The notes beneath the pieces were generated by a model. It did not search any database. It saw nothing but the letters and a program-made list of their open reading frames with translations, and had not been told where the DNA came from. The translations under genes and the position numbers were made by a program. From Gemmatales bacterium (GTDB taxonomy: Bacteria > Planctomycetota > Planctomycetia > Gemmatales > HRBIN36): a stretch of DNA of 43,201 nt. The stretch spans positions 86,241 through 129,441 of the forward strand of contig JANXCQ010000009.1 of assembly GCA_025060195.1 (NCBI GenBank). The letters are read 5' to 3'. Shown piece by piece: positions 1-8,253 of this stretch (the first letter of the stretch is position 1; each line of letters begins with the position of its first letter).

Positions 1-374
1 CTTCATCCTCGGACAAACCGCAGCATGATTTATGGCAACGCAGCTACCCGCCACGACGAAAAACACCCGCACTGACACCCACTTCTGTAACACGCAGCCT
101 AACTGAAAGTCACAGCCTCGGTGAAACCACCTGAACTGATCGCCCCCCTGCCGCTCACTGTCAGCTCAAAGCAACTGCTCGAAGCATTTTCTTTCCCACA
201 TAGCTACGGTTCTCGACCTGCCTCCTGGCCCACGTGTCCACAACTCCGCGGCGCGAAAGGATTTTCTACAGGCCAACAGCACGATCTTCATTCTTCCAGC
301 ATTCGAAGGGAGCGAGAAGCGCCGTTCAAAATGGTGGCTCCCATAGCACTATCCCATCACAGAAAGCTAGATCT
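1..374. other. Left-edge region with no recognised gene
   Basis: I see no convincing gene here. An open frame at 121-408 on the plus strand has no Shine-Dalgarno, no recognisable domain and runs into the 3' end of the LRR gene on the other strand. The stretch probably holds the transcription end of the LRR gene at 375, but I found no clear hairpin followed by a T-run. Confidence 0.5.
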
Positions 375-1988
375 TCAGAATGGACTTCTAAATAGATCCG
401 ACCAATAGACGTCGCAATGAGGCAAGGCTTTCCGCAGTTCGGCAATGCCCCATTTCGTCCCTTTGGTGTCCAGCACGTCGAGTCTACGCAGGCTTTTAAA
501 TCGGGCCAACTCTTTTAGCCCGGCATCGGTGATTGGCGTGCCTCGAAGGTTGAGTGCGGTGAGGTTTTTCAGCGCGGCTAACTCCTTCAGCCCAGCATCA
601 GTGATCTGGGTGCCACGAAGGTCGAGTGCAGTAAGGTTTTGCAACACGGCCAACTCCTTCAGCCCCGTATCGGTAATTGCCGTAGCGCTTAGGTCAAGGC
701 TAGTGAGGCTTTTCAAGGCGGCCAATTCCTTCAGGCCCGCATTAGTTATCTTGGTGCCGCCGAGGGCGAGCGTGGTGAGGTTTTTCAACGCAGCCACGTC
801 TTTCAACCCTGTATCGCTGATTTGGGTACCTTGAAGGTTGAGTGTGGTGAGCTGTTTCAACGCGGCCAAGTGCTTCAGGCCGGCATCGGTTATCTTGGTG
901 CCGCTCAGGTCGACGGTGGTAAGGCTCTTAAACGCCGCCAGCTCCCTCAGCCCTACATCGGTGACGCCCGTGCGGGAGAGCTTGAGCTCGGTCACTTCCT
1001 CAGCATTCCTAGGACGTTGGAGGATATTCTGACCCCAGGCGCAACTTAGCGTGTGTAACAGACCCGCTTCCCGAAGAACCATCAAAGTACGATCCGTGAT
1101 TTGGTACTCGCTCAGGCCGAGCACAGTAAGGTTTTTCAACGCTACTAACTCGTTGAGCCCAGCGTCGGTTATCTTAGTTTGGTACAGCTTGAGCGTAGTA
1201 AGGTTTTTCAATCCAGCCAGTTCCTTCAACCCCGCATTGGTTATTTGGGTGAAGCTCAGGTTAAGTGTAGTGAGGTTTTTCAATGCGGCCATTTCCTTCA
1301 GCCCTGCATCCGTGATGTGAGTGTGGCTTAGGTCCAGTGCGGTCAGGTTTTTCAACGCCGCCAACTCTTTCAGCCCTGGACCAATGACAAGCGTGTTCGA
1401 GAGGTCTAAACTGGTCACTTCGTTAGCATTGCGGGGACGTTGATTACTCCGTGCCCAAGCGATACTCAATGCGTGTAACAGACCTGCTTCCCGAAGGCTC
1501 GCCAGGATACCATCGTTGATCTGGTGGTCGTCTAAAGACAGTGTAGTCAGTTCTTTCAATCCGGTTAACTGCTTCAGGCCCGCATCGGTGATTGGGGTGC
1601 CGCCTAGGTCGAGTGAGCTGAGGTTTTTCAACGCGGCCAACTCCTTTAGCCCCGCGTCGGTGATGCGGCTCCAGCTCAGGTCGAGACCAAAAGGTATGCC
1701 AGGATCAGGTAACTGAGCCAAGAGCCCGGCTCGCCACCCCCCGATGCTGAATGCTGGTACGGCGTCAACCATATCCGGGTCTTTGAAGGTGTTGAAGTAG
1801 GTAAATACCAGACGGCTATTCCTGCCGATCCAACCGACTTCTGCGCCGGCATCCTGCCAGGCACGGACGATGTGTTCAGGAAACGGCGGAGGCTCTCTTG
1901 TTGGATGGGGCGCTAACTCTTTCCAGTAGATTGCACCGCCAAGGATTAGGAAAAGTAGTAACACCAAAAAGGCAGTGAACAAATCCAT
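375..1988 (-). CDS. Membrane-anchored leucine-rich-repeat protein, 24-residue repeats
   Basis: The protein has about 537 residues. It opens with an N-terminal hydrophobic anchor (MDLFTAFLVLLLFLILGGAI) and a region of about 90 residues without repeats. About 13 regular 24-residue repeats follow, of the form GLKELAALKNLTxLDLxGTxITDA. The repeats fall into three blocks. Blocks 1 and 2 each end in an irregular linker (LREAGLLHxLSxAW, then RPRNAxEVTxLxLS) that opens the next block, so this linker is itself a higher-order repeat. The frame is open to 2054, but I chose the ATG at 1986-1988 because AGAGGA lies about 8 nt upstream and the hydrophobic anchor starts there. LRR proteins are usually binding scaffolds; no ligand can be inferred. 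A decayed second copy lies at 2696-3445 on the same strand. Confidence 0.85.
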   Translation of the reverse strand: MDLFTAFLVLLLFLILGGAIYWKELAPHPTREPPPFPEHIVRAWQDAGAEVGWIGRNSRLVFTYFNTFKDPDMVDAVPAFSIGGWRAGLLAQLPDPGIPFGLDLSWSRITDAGLKELAALKNLSSLDLGGTPITDAGLKQLTGLKELTTLSLDDHQINDGILASLREAGLLHALSIAWARSNQRPRNANEVTSLDLSNTLVIGPGLKELAALKNLTALDLSHTHITDAGLKEMAALKNLTTLNLSFTQITNAGLKELAGLKNLTTLKLYQTKITDAGLNELVALKNLTVLGLSEYQITDRTLMVLREAGLLHTLSCAWGQNILQRPRNAEEVTELKLSRTGVTDVGLRELAAFKSLTTVDLSGTKITDAGLKHLAALKQLTTLNLQGTQISDTGLKDVAALKNLTTLALGGTKITNAGLKELAALKSLTSLDLSATAITDTGLKELAVLQNLTALDLRGTQITDAGLKELAALKNLTALNLRGTPITDAGLKELARFKSLRRLDVLDTKGTKWGIAELRKALPHCDVYWSDLFRSPF

Positions 1989-2179
1989 GATCTCATCCTC
2001 TGGATTCTGTTGGATTCTGTTTGTTACCGCGGCCAGATGGTAAGAGTATGGCAAACGCCACTAGTGCCCCGCGGGATTAGCCGATACACCAGCCCGCCCA
2101 TTGGCCAATGCGTCTGCGCCGACGGACATGACGCAGCAATTAACGAACTAGAGCGGCCACTGAGACGTACAAGCGTCTC

Positions 2180-2640
2180 CTCCGATTTTCTCGGCGAGCC
2201 TCGGTTTCGCTCTGTGCCGCCATTGCCTCGATTTCGTGGAAGCATGGCGAGTCTCATCCGATTTTCTCAGCAATCCTCGGTTTCGCCGGTCATCATACGG
2301 AAGTGCGAGGCCTTCGGTTTCGCCAATCTCCACAAAGAAGCAGAGGCCTTCTGTTTCGCCGGTCCCCACACGTAAGTGCGAGGTCTTGGGTTTCGCCAGC
2401 CTCGACAAATAAGTCCAAGGGCTTCGGTTTCCCCGGTCATCACACGGAAGTGCGAGGCATGCCATGTTTCCTCACATAAGAAGGCCCTCGAGTGCCGGAT
2501 CTGCGACATAGAGGGAAGGCACTGCAGGATTTGCCGTGTGTTTCCTCACACAAGAATGCTCTCGAGTGCTGGATTTTTGGCGCAGAGCGAAGGCACGACG
2601 AGTTGTGGCGTGTGTCTTTTAGCACAAAAGGGCTTGGCCC
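2180..2640. repeat. Degenerate 36-37 bp tandem repeat array
   Basis: Five adjoining units are clear: 2275-2310, 2311-2346, 2347-2383, 2384-2420 and 2421-2457. Each starts near CTTCGGTTTCGCC and ends near GGAAGTGCGAGG, and they are 36 or 37 bp long with substitutions between units. A related pair (TCCGATTTTCTC...CTCGGTTTCGC) at about 2179-2209 and 2257-2286 leads in. From 2461 a longer, more diverged 72-74 bp unit (GTTTCCTCACA...CTCGAGTGC) occurs at 2461, 2533 and partly about 2607; it is about twice the short unit and keeps GCCGGAT/GGAAGGCA fragments of it. There are no spacers and no cas genes, so this is a tandem repeat and not a CRISPR. Frames through it carry stops or lack starts, so I do not call a protein. 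Confidence 0.8.
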
Positions 2641-2695
2641 ATTTGCCCCAGCCCAGATTTAGCGATGCGACACTCTAGACAGCCGCCTGTTCGCC

Positions 2696-3445
2696 CCGCA
2701 TCGGTGATTTAGGTGACGCTTAGGTCGCATGCGGTGGGCTTTTGCAACGCCGGCAACTCTTTCAGGCCCACAGTAGTGACGCGCGTGCCCGACGGGTCGA
2801 GACTGGTCACTTCGGTAGCATTGCTGGGCATCGATAATTTCGTGCTGCAGCGCGACTCGATACGTGTAGCAGATCTGCTTCCCAAGGAATTGCTCAGGAA
2901 CCATCGGTGATACGGTGGGCGTCCCAGGCCGGTGACGTCAGTTTTCAGTTTTTGTAACCGTACCAACTCTTTTAGCCTGCGTCGGTGATTTGGGGATATG
3001 GCCAGCTGAGCAGGGTGGGATTTTTCCAGGCTGTTCTGCGGCTTAGTCCTGGGTCGGTGATGCGCGGCCATCTCAGATCCAATAGGGTGAGGTTGTGCGG
3101 CGTGGCCGGCGTTGTTAGTCCTGCGTCGGTGATGCGGGTGTGGCTCAGATTGGGCGTGGTGAGGTTTTTCCGGGCAGCCGTTCTCTTGAGTGCCGCATTG
3201 GTAATTTCGGTTTCATTTCCATCGGGGTCGAAGGCTGTTCCAGAGTCAACTTAGGAGCTGCTAATCGCTTCGGTCTGACGCGGAATCGAAAGGCGGGCAC
3301 AGCATTGGCCGCTTCGGGGGGCTTGTTCGACGAGTAAGACGCACAATTGTGGAGTCTATTTTTGGCCATTTGGCCCGGTTTCGCGCTTGCCTCTTGGCAT
3401 GCACGGAGCACTTCTTTGGTCAATATGGGGGCTGTTTTCGTTGCC
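2696..3445 (-). pseudogene. Decayed paralogue of the LRR protein gene at 375-1988
   Basis: Read on the minus strand, the region about 3445-3220 gives LRACQEASAKPGQMAKNRLHN...AVPAFRFRVRPKRLAAP. This lines up with VRAWQDAGAEVGWIGRNSRLVF...AVPAFSIGGWRAGLLAQ of the intact gene. Downstream, several copies of the repeat DNA core TCGGTGAT survive (2701, about 2982, 3054, about 3127). Another frame (2709-3071) gives NATEVTSLDPSGTRVTTVGLKELPAL, matching the block-opening motif NAEEVTELKLSRTGVTDVGLRELAAF. The matching pieces are in different frames, repeats are of uneven length, and the N-terminal anchor and the last repeat block are missing. The 3' end abuts the tandem array. It looks like an old duplication that has lost function. 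Confidence 0.8.
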
Positions 3446-4302
3446 CGAGCTTGCAAGTGCGTCGATTGCGTTTGGCTCATTGCCTGCGGGGGTTCAGGAG
3501 TTTGCTCGTGCGGTGCGTGGATGCCTGTCTGCGTCCATGGCTTCGGAAAGCAGAGGAATCACGAATCCGTGTACCGCGCTTGATGATGCTCTCGACTAAT
3601 GTTATGGGCGAGCATGGGAAATGTCGGTGTGCGTATTAGTTCGTTGAGCGTGAGGTGTCGCGGCTCAGTGCGGTGATCCTCGGCCCCAGCTTTTCACGGA
3701 CTGACAGCCACGACCTCCGTAGTTCGATTGTGAAGTTAGCCGTTTGCTGAGATGTGTGACTCTTCGCTTAGGAGTCAGAGGCGATTCGGCTTGTGTAACC
3801 AAGGGTCGGGATGGGCGCGAAGTGGAGGTCGAGTCAGTCGCGTTAGGCTTTGTTGCTGTGCTGGCCGATGAGGCAACCGGCTTTGTTGGGCCGCGTGTTC
3901 GGTGGTGGCGTTGGGGTGGGATCCTTGGGAAAGGGTGAACCATCGTGTAGCGCGAAAGGTGTGGTAAGCCAATGCGATGGTACTAAATCAAACGTTACCT
4001 GGGTAAGCGGTACGGCGCTCGGCGCGTGGCCGGTCAGCGAAAGCGTTGCAATTTTTCCGTCTGATGACCGTGGGCGCTTGCTTACCGTCTGCTTTAGACA
4101 CGGTGCCCTTGGTGAGTGGAATCATCCTAGGAGCGGTGGATCGTATCTATCTGGCGGCGGGGAGCCGGTGCCTTACGCATTGAGGGTGAAAGAGTGTATT
4201 GGGTCGGAAATTAGTGGCTTGCATATTCCCTTGACGGGGTACGGAGTGTGCCGAGTCCGTATATGCTTTATCTGGGTCCGGGAAAATTGCTTACGATCCA
4301 AG
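3446..4302. other. Gene-poor stretch between LRR pseudogene and metal permease
   Basis: No gene is supported in these 857 bases. Plus-strand frames here have no domain I recognise and no Shine-Dalgarno. The frame of the downstream permease is open back to 3850, but those 151 extra residues are low in hydrophobicity and unlike any ABC-3 permease N-terminus. I looked for an ABC ATPase (Walker A, LSGGQ) or a metal-binding lipoprotein, the usual upstream partners of this permease, and saw neither intact nor in pieces. Confidence 0.5.
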
Positions 4303-5223
4303 ATGACACACACGCATTTGGTTTTACTCGGCACGAGCTTATTGGGTCTTGCGGCAGGCGTGGTGGGCGTCTTTGCCATGTTGCGTCGGCAGGCGCTGCT
4401 GGGAGACGTGTTAGCGCATGCAACGTTACCCGGTTTAGCCTTGGCGTTTCTCTGGGCGGGAAGCAAAAACCTGGAGGCGTTGCTTGTTGGAGCTGGTCTC
4501 GCGTGTGCTTTGGCGGGCGGCACGTTGTGGCTGTTAGGGCGATATACACGCCTACGGCCCGATGTTCGCTTGGGCGTTGTCTTGAGTGTGTTTTTCGGTG
4601 TGGGTATGGCTTTACTGGGTCAAGTGCAAGACGTGCCTGGGGCGGGTCAGGCGGGATTGGAGTCTTACTTATTTGGCAAACCTGCGGGCATGTTAGAGCG
4701 TGACCTTTACTGGTTGACGGCGTTAGCCGTACTAAGCACGGTAGCAGTGGTGGCTTGGTTTAAGGAGCTGCAACTGGTGGCTTTTGATGCTGAGTTTGCC
4801 AAGGCCCAAGGTTGGCCTGTAGGGGGACTAGATTTTCTGCTGCTCACTTTGGTGGTGCTGGTGGTGGTGATTGGCTTGCCTGTGGTGGGCGTGGTGATGG
4901 TGTCGGCGCTGTTAATCGTGCCAGCGGCAGTGGCTCGCTTTTGGACGAATCGGTTACAGGAAATGGTTGCTCGAGCGGGAGTGGTTGGTTGTGTGATGGG
5001 CATAGGCGGCACGTTGCTCAGTGCCTCGGTGCCGTTTTTACCTGCGGGACCAACGATTATTTTGACAGGGGCCCTGTTGCTGATACTTTCAGTGATATTC
5101 GCACCTCGGCGGGGCCTGATAGCGCGTTGGGTGCGGCATCGGCGGGCTCATCGCGAACTGACCGGCGTCTCCACGAAGCTTTTCCCCGCGCTTGACGACA
5201 AAGGGAGAGGTAGTGATGAGTGA
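4303..5223 (+). CDS. ABC-3 family metal (Mn/Zn/Fe) transporter permease
   Basis: This is a 306-residue polytopic inner-membrane permease of the ABC-3 family (TroC/MntB/ZnuB type), which carries Mn2+, Zn2+ or Fe2+ with an ATPase and a periplasmic binding protein. Family hallmarks include VVGVFAMLRRQALLGDVLAHATLPG in the first third (the conserved R-x-x-L-x-GD-x-x-HA-x-LPG region), LGVVLSVFFGVGMALLG, a central FLFGKPAGM-like stretch before WFKELQLVAFD, and VVGVVMVSALLIVPAAVARFW. I chose the ATG at 4303 because the family homology begins there; the Shine-Dalgarno is poor. It ends 8 bp inside the next permease gene, which implies translational coupling. No ATPase or binding protein is adjacent, which is unusual. 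Confidence 0.9.
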   Translation: MTHTHLVLLGTSLLGLAAGVVGVFAMLRRQALLGDVLAHATLPGLALAFLWAGSKNLEALLVGAGLACALAGGTLWLLGRYTRLRPDVRLGVVLSVFFGVGMALLGQVQDVPGAGQAGLESYLFGKPAGMLERDLYWLTALAVLSTVAVVAWFKELQLVAFDAEFAKAQGWPVGGLDFLLLTLVVLVVVIGLPVVGVVMVSALLIVPAAVARFWTNRLQEMVARAGVVGCVMGIGGTLLSASVPFLPAGPTIILTGALLLILSVIFAPRRGLIARWVRHRRAHRELTGVSTKLFPALDDKGRGSDE

Positions 5224-6523
5224 ATTGCTGGTGTCGCTCGGTCTAGTGGCGGTTGGCTGTGCCGTGCCGTGCGCCCTGTTGGGTAATTATTTAGTGCTAC
5301 GTCGCATGAGTTTGTTGGCGGATGCTATCGGTCATGCAGTGCTGCCAGGCATTGCTGTTGGATTCCTATTGACGGAGCAACTTAGCGGTTGGCCCGTGAT
5401 GCTGGGAGCGGCCTTGTTTGGGCTATTGATGGTGTGGCTTTCCAACTGGCTAGGTTCCTTCGGACGCTTGGCCGAGGATGCCAGTCTCGGCGTGGTCTTC
5501 ACGGCGTTGTTTGCTTTGGGCGTGATCCTCCTGACTTACGCGGCGCGGGTTTGGCATGCTGATCTCGATCCTGGATGCGTGCTTTACGGGCAGTTGGAGT
5601 TATCGGCCTCGCGGCAGGTGAATGTGCTGGGGTGGTTTGTGCCCGCGAGCATTTGGGAAACGCTTTTGCCCGTCAACTTGCTCGTCTTTGGCGTGATAAT
5701 ATGTTTGTGGAAAGAGCTCCAATTGGCAGTTTTTGACCCGGAGTGGGCACAGGCGTCAGGCTTTGCCGCTCGACAATTGTTGCATGCGTTGTTGGGATTG
5801 GTGGCTTTGGTTTGCGTGGCTGTGTTTCGGGAGGTGGGCTCGATTTTGGTGTTGGCACTGCTGGTAGTTCCTGCTGCGACGGCGTGGTTGTTGGCAAGGC
5901 GGCTCTGGAGTATGGTAACAATGAGCGTAATGATTGCGGTGATAGGCTCCTGCCTAGGTTGCTGGTGGGCAGTGCAGTATAACTGGAACACGGCGGGTAG
6001 CATTAGCGCTGCGTTGGGGGGGTTATTTGCCTTAGCCGTGGTGATCTCGCCGCGTCAAGGATTACTGGCACAGGTAGCACGCCGGGGGCAGCTGCTGTGG
6101 CGCATTGCCTGCGAGGATGTGTTAGCGTTGTTTTTCCGTGTTGAAGAGGCAGCGGCGCAGGGGCGGTTAGCTAAGTCCACGGTAAACGCGGAGGACTTGC
6201 GCCGGTTGGTGGGCATTTGGTCGAGGGCGATTTTGTTTTATTTGCGTTGGCGGGGTCAGGTGGTTGGAGAGGCAGGAGAATGGCGCTTGACAGAATCTGG
6301 TCGGCAACGTGCGCGGCAAGTAGTGCGCTCCCATCGGTTGTGGGAAAGCTGGTTGCAGCGTCATTTCCCTCTGCCCTTGGATCATCTGCACGAGGTGGCC
6401 GAACGCATGGAGCATTATGTTACGCCTGCCTTACAGGAAGAAATCGCCCGCGAATTAGGGCCGACGCGTGATCCTCACGGTCGCGAGATTCCGCCGCAGG
6501 AATCGTCTTCGCCGAGGCACTGA
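5216..6523 (+). CDS. ABC-3 metal permease fused to an MntR/DtxR-like domain
   Basis: The protein has 435 residues. Residues 1 to about 285 are a second ABC-3 permease (YLVLRRMSLLADAIGHAVLPG, LGVVFTALFALGVILL, VGSILVLALLVVPAATAWL). The last 140 or so resemble the manganese/iron repressor family. A winged-helix wing (GEWRLTESGRQRARQVV) is followed by the metal-binding/dimerisation segment RSHRLWESWL...HEVAERMEH and the tail DPHGREIP. Compared by eye with MntR, the His of RSHRL and the E-x-x-EH of ERMEH keep C-terminal metal-ligand positions. The first helix (EDVLALFFR) keeps an Asp but has Ala where MntR has its second Glu ligand. GGGAGAGG precedes the ATG at 5216. A permease carrying its own metal-sensor domain could gate transport by cytoplasmic metal. 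The 3' end overlaps the convergent phosphoesterase by 49 bp. Confidence 0.9.
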   Translation: MSELLVSLGLVAVGCAVPCALLGNYLVLRRMSLLADAIGHAVLPGIAVGFLLTEQLSGWPVMLGAALFGLLMVWLSNWLGSFGRLAEDASLGVVFTALFALGVILLTYAARVWHADLDPGCVLYGQLELSASRQVNVLGWFVPASIWETLLPVNLLVFGVIICLWKELQLAVFDPEWAQASGFAARQLLHALLGLVALVCVAVFREVGSILVLALLVVPAATAWLLARRLWSMVTMSVMIAVIGSCLGCWWAVQYNWNTAGSISAALGGLFALAVVISPRQGLLAQVARRGQLLWRIACEDVLALFFRVEEAAAQGRLAKSTVNAEDLRRLVGIWSRAILFYLRWRGQVVGEAGEWRLTESGRQRARQVVRSHRLWESWLQRHFPLPLDHLHEVAERMEHYVTPALQEEIARELGPTRDPHGREIPPQESSSPRH

Positions 6524-7410
6524 ACTGCCAGGTGCGGCAAGGCTAAGGGTGGGATGCGAAAGAGCAGGAATCTCGGCTGACGTTGTCGGCGTCCGACTAC
6601 CGCTGCATGCAACAATCGGCCGTTGGGAGCTAGGAAACTGACGTGGCGACCGATGTGCGTATGTCCGCTTACCACCAGACATACTTTTGGTCGTTGTAAT
6701 ACCTGGCGACCAAGGGTGAGATTGCCAAAATACGCGTTGGAAAAGCCCCAGTATCTGTCGCCCGGTCGTCGCAACAATTGCTCTTCGAGAATCGGCACGT
6801 GAGTAACCACGACGATGTGCGCGACCCGCGGGTCCTCGACGACCTGATCGAGACGCTTCAGGAATTCGCGACTGACCATGTCGGCAAACTCCAAGTCCGA
6901 CCAGGGCCAGTTGATGCGGTCGTCCGTGGAAAAGAAACGCTTCTCGCGGGCGTAAACTTCGGGACCGTAACCCAATTGGGGATCCGCTGCGGAGTAGTCA
7001 TACCAGGCGATGGTACCGACGATGGCCACTGGTGGGCGTACGTAAACGGTATCTTCTAACCAAACGCCACCCTGCGCCTGGATTTGTCGGCGTAATTCGC
7101 CTTGCCAAAGCTGAGCGCTGGTCAGCTCCTTGGTGGAATGGGGCTGCGGTACCGGTACAGGCTCCGATGGGCTGCGTAAGAAATTTTCATTGTGCGGATA
7201 AAGATCGTGATTGCCTGCGAGCACCAGCTTGGGGCAAGGCAACTGGCGAAAAAAAGCCAAGCTCGTTGCGCTATACGCGGAACAGTCCCCTAAGTCCCCC
7301 GCGATCAGTAACACATCAGGACGTTGTCGCTCGATAGCTTGCGCCAACTGGCTCAAGGTGAAGTTACTGGCTTTCGGGTAATGCAGATCGGCGGTCACGG
7401 CCAGGAGCAT
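6475..7410 (-). CDS. Calcineurin-like metallophosphoesterase
   Basis: A 311-residue cytoplasmic enzyme of the metallophosphatase superfamily. All metal-binding blocks are visible in order: DLHY near residue 9 (D-x-H), GDLGD near 39, GNHD near 66, THVP in the middle and GHTHIG toward the C-terminus. Together they hold a di-metal centre for hydrolysing phosphate mono- or diesters; the substrate cannot be told. It lies 6 bp downstream of the FHA-STAS gene on the same strand, so the two are very likely co-transcribed. Its 3' end runs 49 bp into the convergent permease-MntR gene. It has no signal peptide. Confidence 0.88.
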   Translation of the reverse strand: MLLAVTADLHYPKASNFTLSQLAQAIERQRPDVLLIAGDLGDCSAYSATSLAFFRQLPCPKLVLAGNHDLYPHNENFLRSPSEPVPVPQPHSTKELTSAQLWQGELRRQIQAQGGVWLEDTVYVRPPVAIVGTIAWYDYSAADPQLGYGPEVYAREKRFFSTDDRINWPWSDLEFADMVSREFLKRLDQVVEDPRVAHIVVVTHVPILEEQLLRRPGDRYWGFSNAYFGNLTLGRQVLQRPKVCLVVSGHTHIGRHVSFLAPNGRLLHAAVVGRRQRQPRFLLFRIPPLALPHLAVQCLGEDDSCGGISRP

Positions 7411-7416
7411 GGCCGA

Positions 7417-8253
7417 TTACCATTCTGCCAACTGAACGGCGGTATTCTTATCACGGAAGTGTCGGATCAGCTTGAGCAGACCAGCTTCTTCCAAGCCAGA
7501 TAATAACTCGGGCCGAATACGGCATAACGCCAATTGGCCGCGATTACCCGTTACTATGTGGTATACCTCGCGAATCATCTCCGCGGCAGCGCTGGACATG
7601 CGCACGACGTTTTTGAAATCGAGCAAAACCCGCATGCGTGGCTTTTGGATCACCTGGAGCAATTCTCTCTTGATGGACTGGATTTCCGCTTCTTCCACCA
7701 AGTGGATATCGTTGAAGCGAATGGTGGTAACGCCGTTCTCCTCGCCGATCCGCAATCGGCCCCGTACCACTCCCCGTTGCAGAGCAAACTGGGCCAATAA
7801 TTGAGCGGCAGCATCAGCCGCGGATGACGGGCGCGCCTCCAAAGCCCGAGTTAACGGGTCGCCAGCTTCAGCCTCGTGCTCCGTGTGTTGGAATGCCTGA
7901 TCCAAGGCTTTCAGGGCCCATTCCTCGGCATCCCGTTGGTATATTTGTTTTTCTTTGAAGACGACTTTGAACTTCGCGGGGCCCACGATCAAGGTATCAT
8001 TGGCGTGGAGGGGCATTTCTTCTCCAGCGCCCACTAGTTGCTCGTTCACTTTGACGATTGCTTCTCCCGTGCCCAAATTGCGCACGAAAACTTTTTTCGC
8101 GCGGGTTATCACGGCACAATGCTGACGCGAAATGCCTGGCGCGTTGATACGCAGCTGACAAGCAGGGTCGCTACCGATCAGGAACAGGTCTCGTTTGATT
8201 TCGACGACGGTGCCCTGATACTTTCCTTCACTAACCACTAATTGGACACGCAT
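7417..8253 (-). CDS. FHA-STAS fusion protein, putative phosphothreonine reader/anti-sigma antagonist type
   Basis: The protein has 278 residues. The N-terminal 100 residues are a forkhead-associated domain with GSDPACQLRINAPGISRQH (the phosphothreonine-binding G-S and S-R-x-H positions) and VRNLGT. A charged linker of about 60 residues follows, then a C-terminal STAS domain (about 160-278): TTIRFNDIHLVEE, VLLDFKNVVRMSSAAAEMI, and LALCRIRPELLSGLEEAGL. The Ser in RMSSAAAEM sits where SpoIIAA-like anti-anti-sigma factors are phosphorylated. FHA domains bind phosphothreonine made by Ser/Thr kinases and STAS domains dock to anti-sigma or stressosome kinases, so this could connect the two signalling types. 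That role is inference. The metallophosphoesterase follows after 6 bp. Confidence 0.88.
   Translation of the reverse strand: MRVQLVVSEGKYQGTVVEIKRDLFLIGSDPACQLRINAPGISRQHCAVITRAKKVFVRNLGTGEAIVKVNEQLVGAGEEMPLHANDTLIVGPAKFKVVFKEKQIYQRDAEEWALKALDQAFQHTEHEAEAGDPLTRALEARPSSAADAAAQLLAQFALQRGVVRGRLRIGEENGVTTIRFNDIHLVEEAEIQSIKRELLQVIQKPRMRVLLDFKNVVRMSSAAAEMIREVYHIVTGNRGQLALCRIRPELLSGLEEAGLLKLIRHFRDKNTAVQLAEW

Noticed and set aside
121..408. 95-codon plus-strand frame at the left edge
   Set aside because: No Shine-Dalgarno, no recognisable domain, and it overlaps the end of the LRR gene.
445..1716. Plus-strand frames opposite the LRR gene (445-834, 1051-1320, 1516-1716 and others)
   Set aside because: They are mirror images of the 72-bp LRR repeats; the minus-strand frame has the Shine-Dalgarno, the anchor and the known repeat.
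2275..2457. CRISPR array (36-37 bp repeats)
   Set aside because: Units adjoin with no spacers, they differ from each other throughout, and there are no cas genes in the window.
3850..4302. N-terminal extension of the first metal permease
   Set aside because: The frame is open but there is no Shine-Dalgarno, no hydrophobic pattern and no family similarity before 4303.
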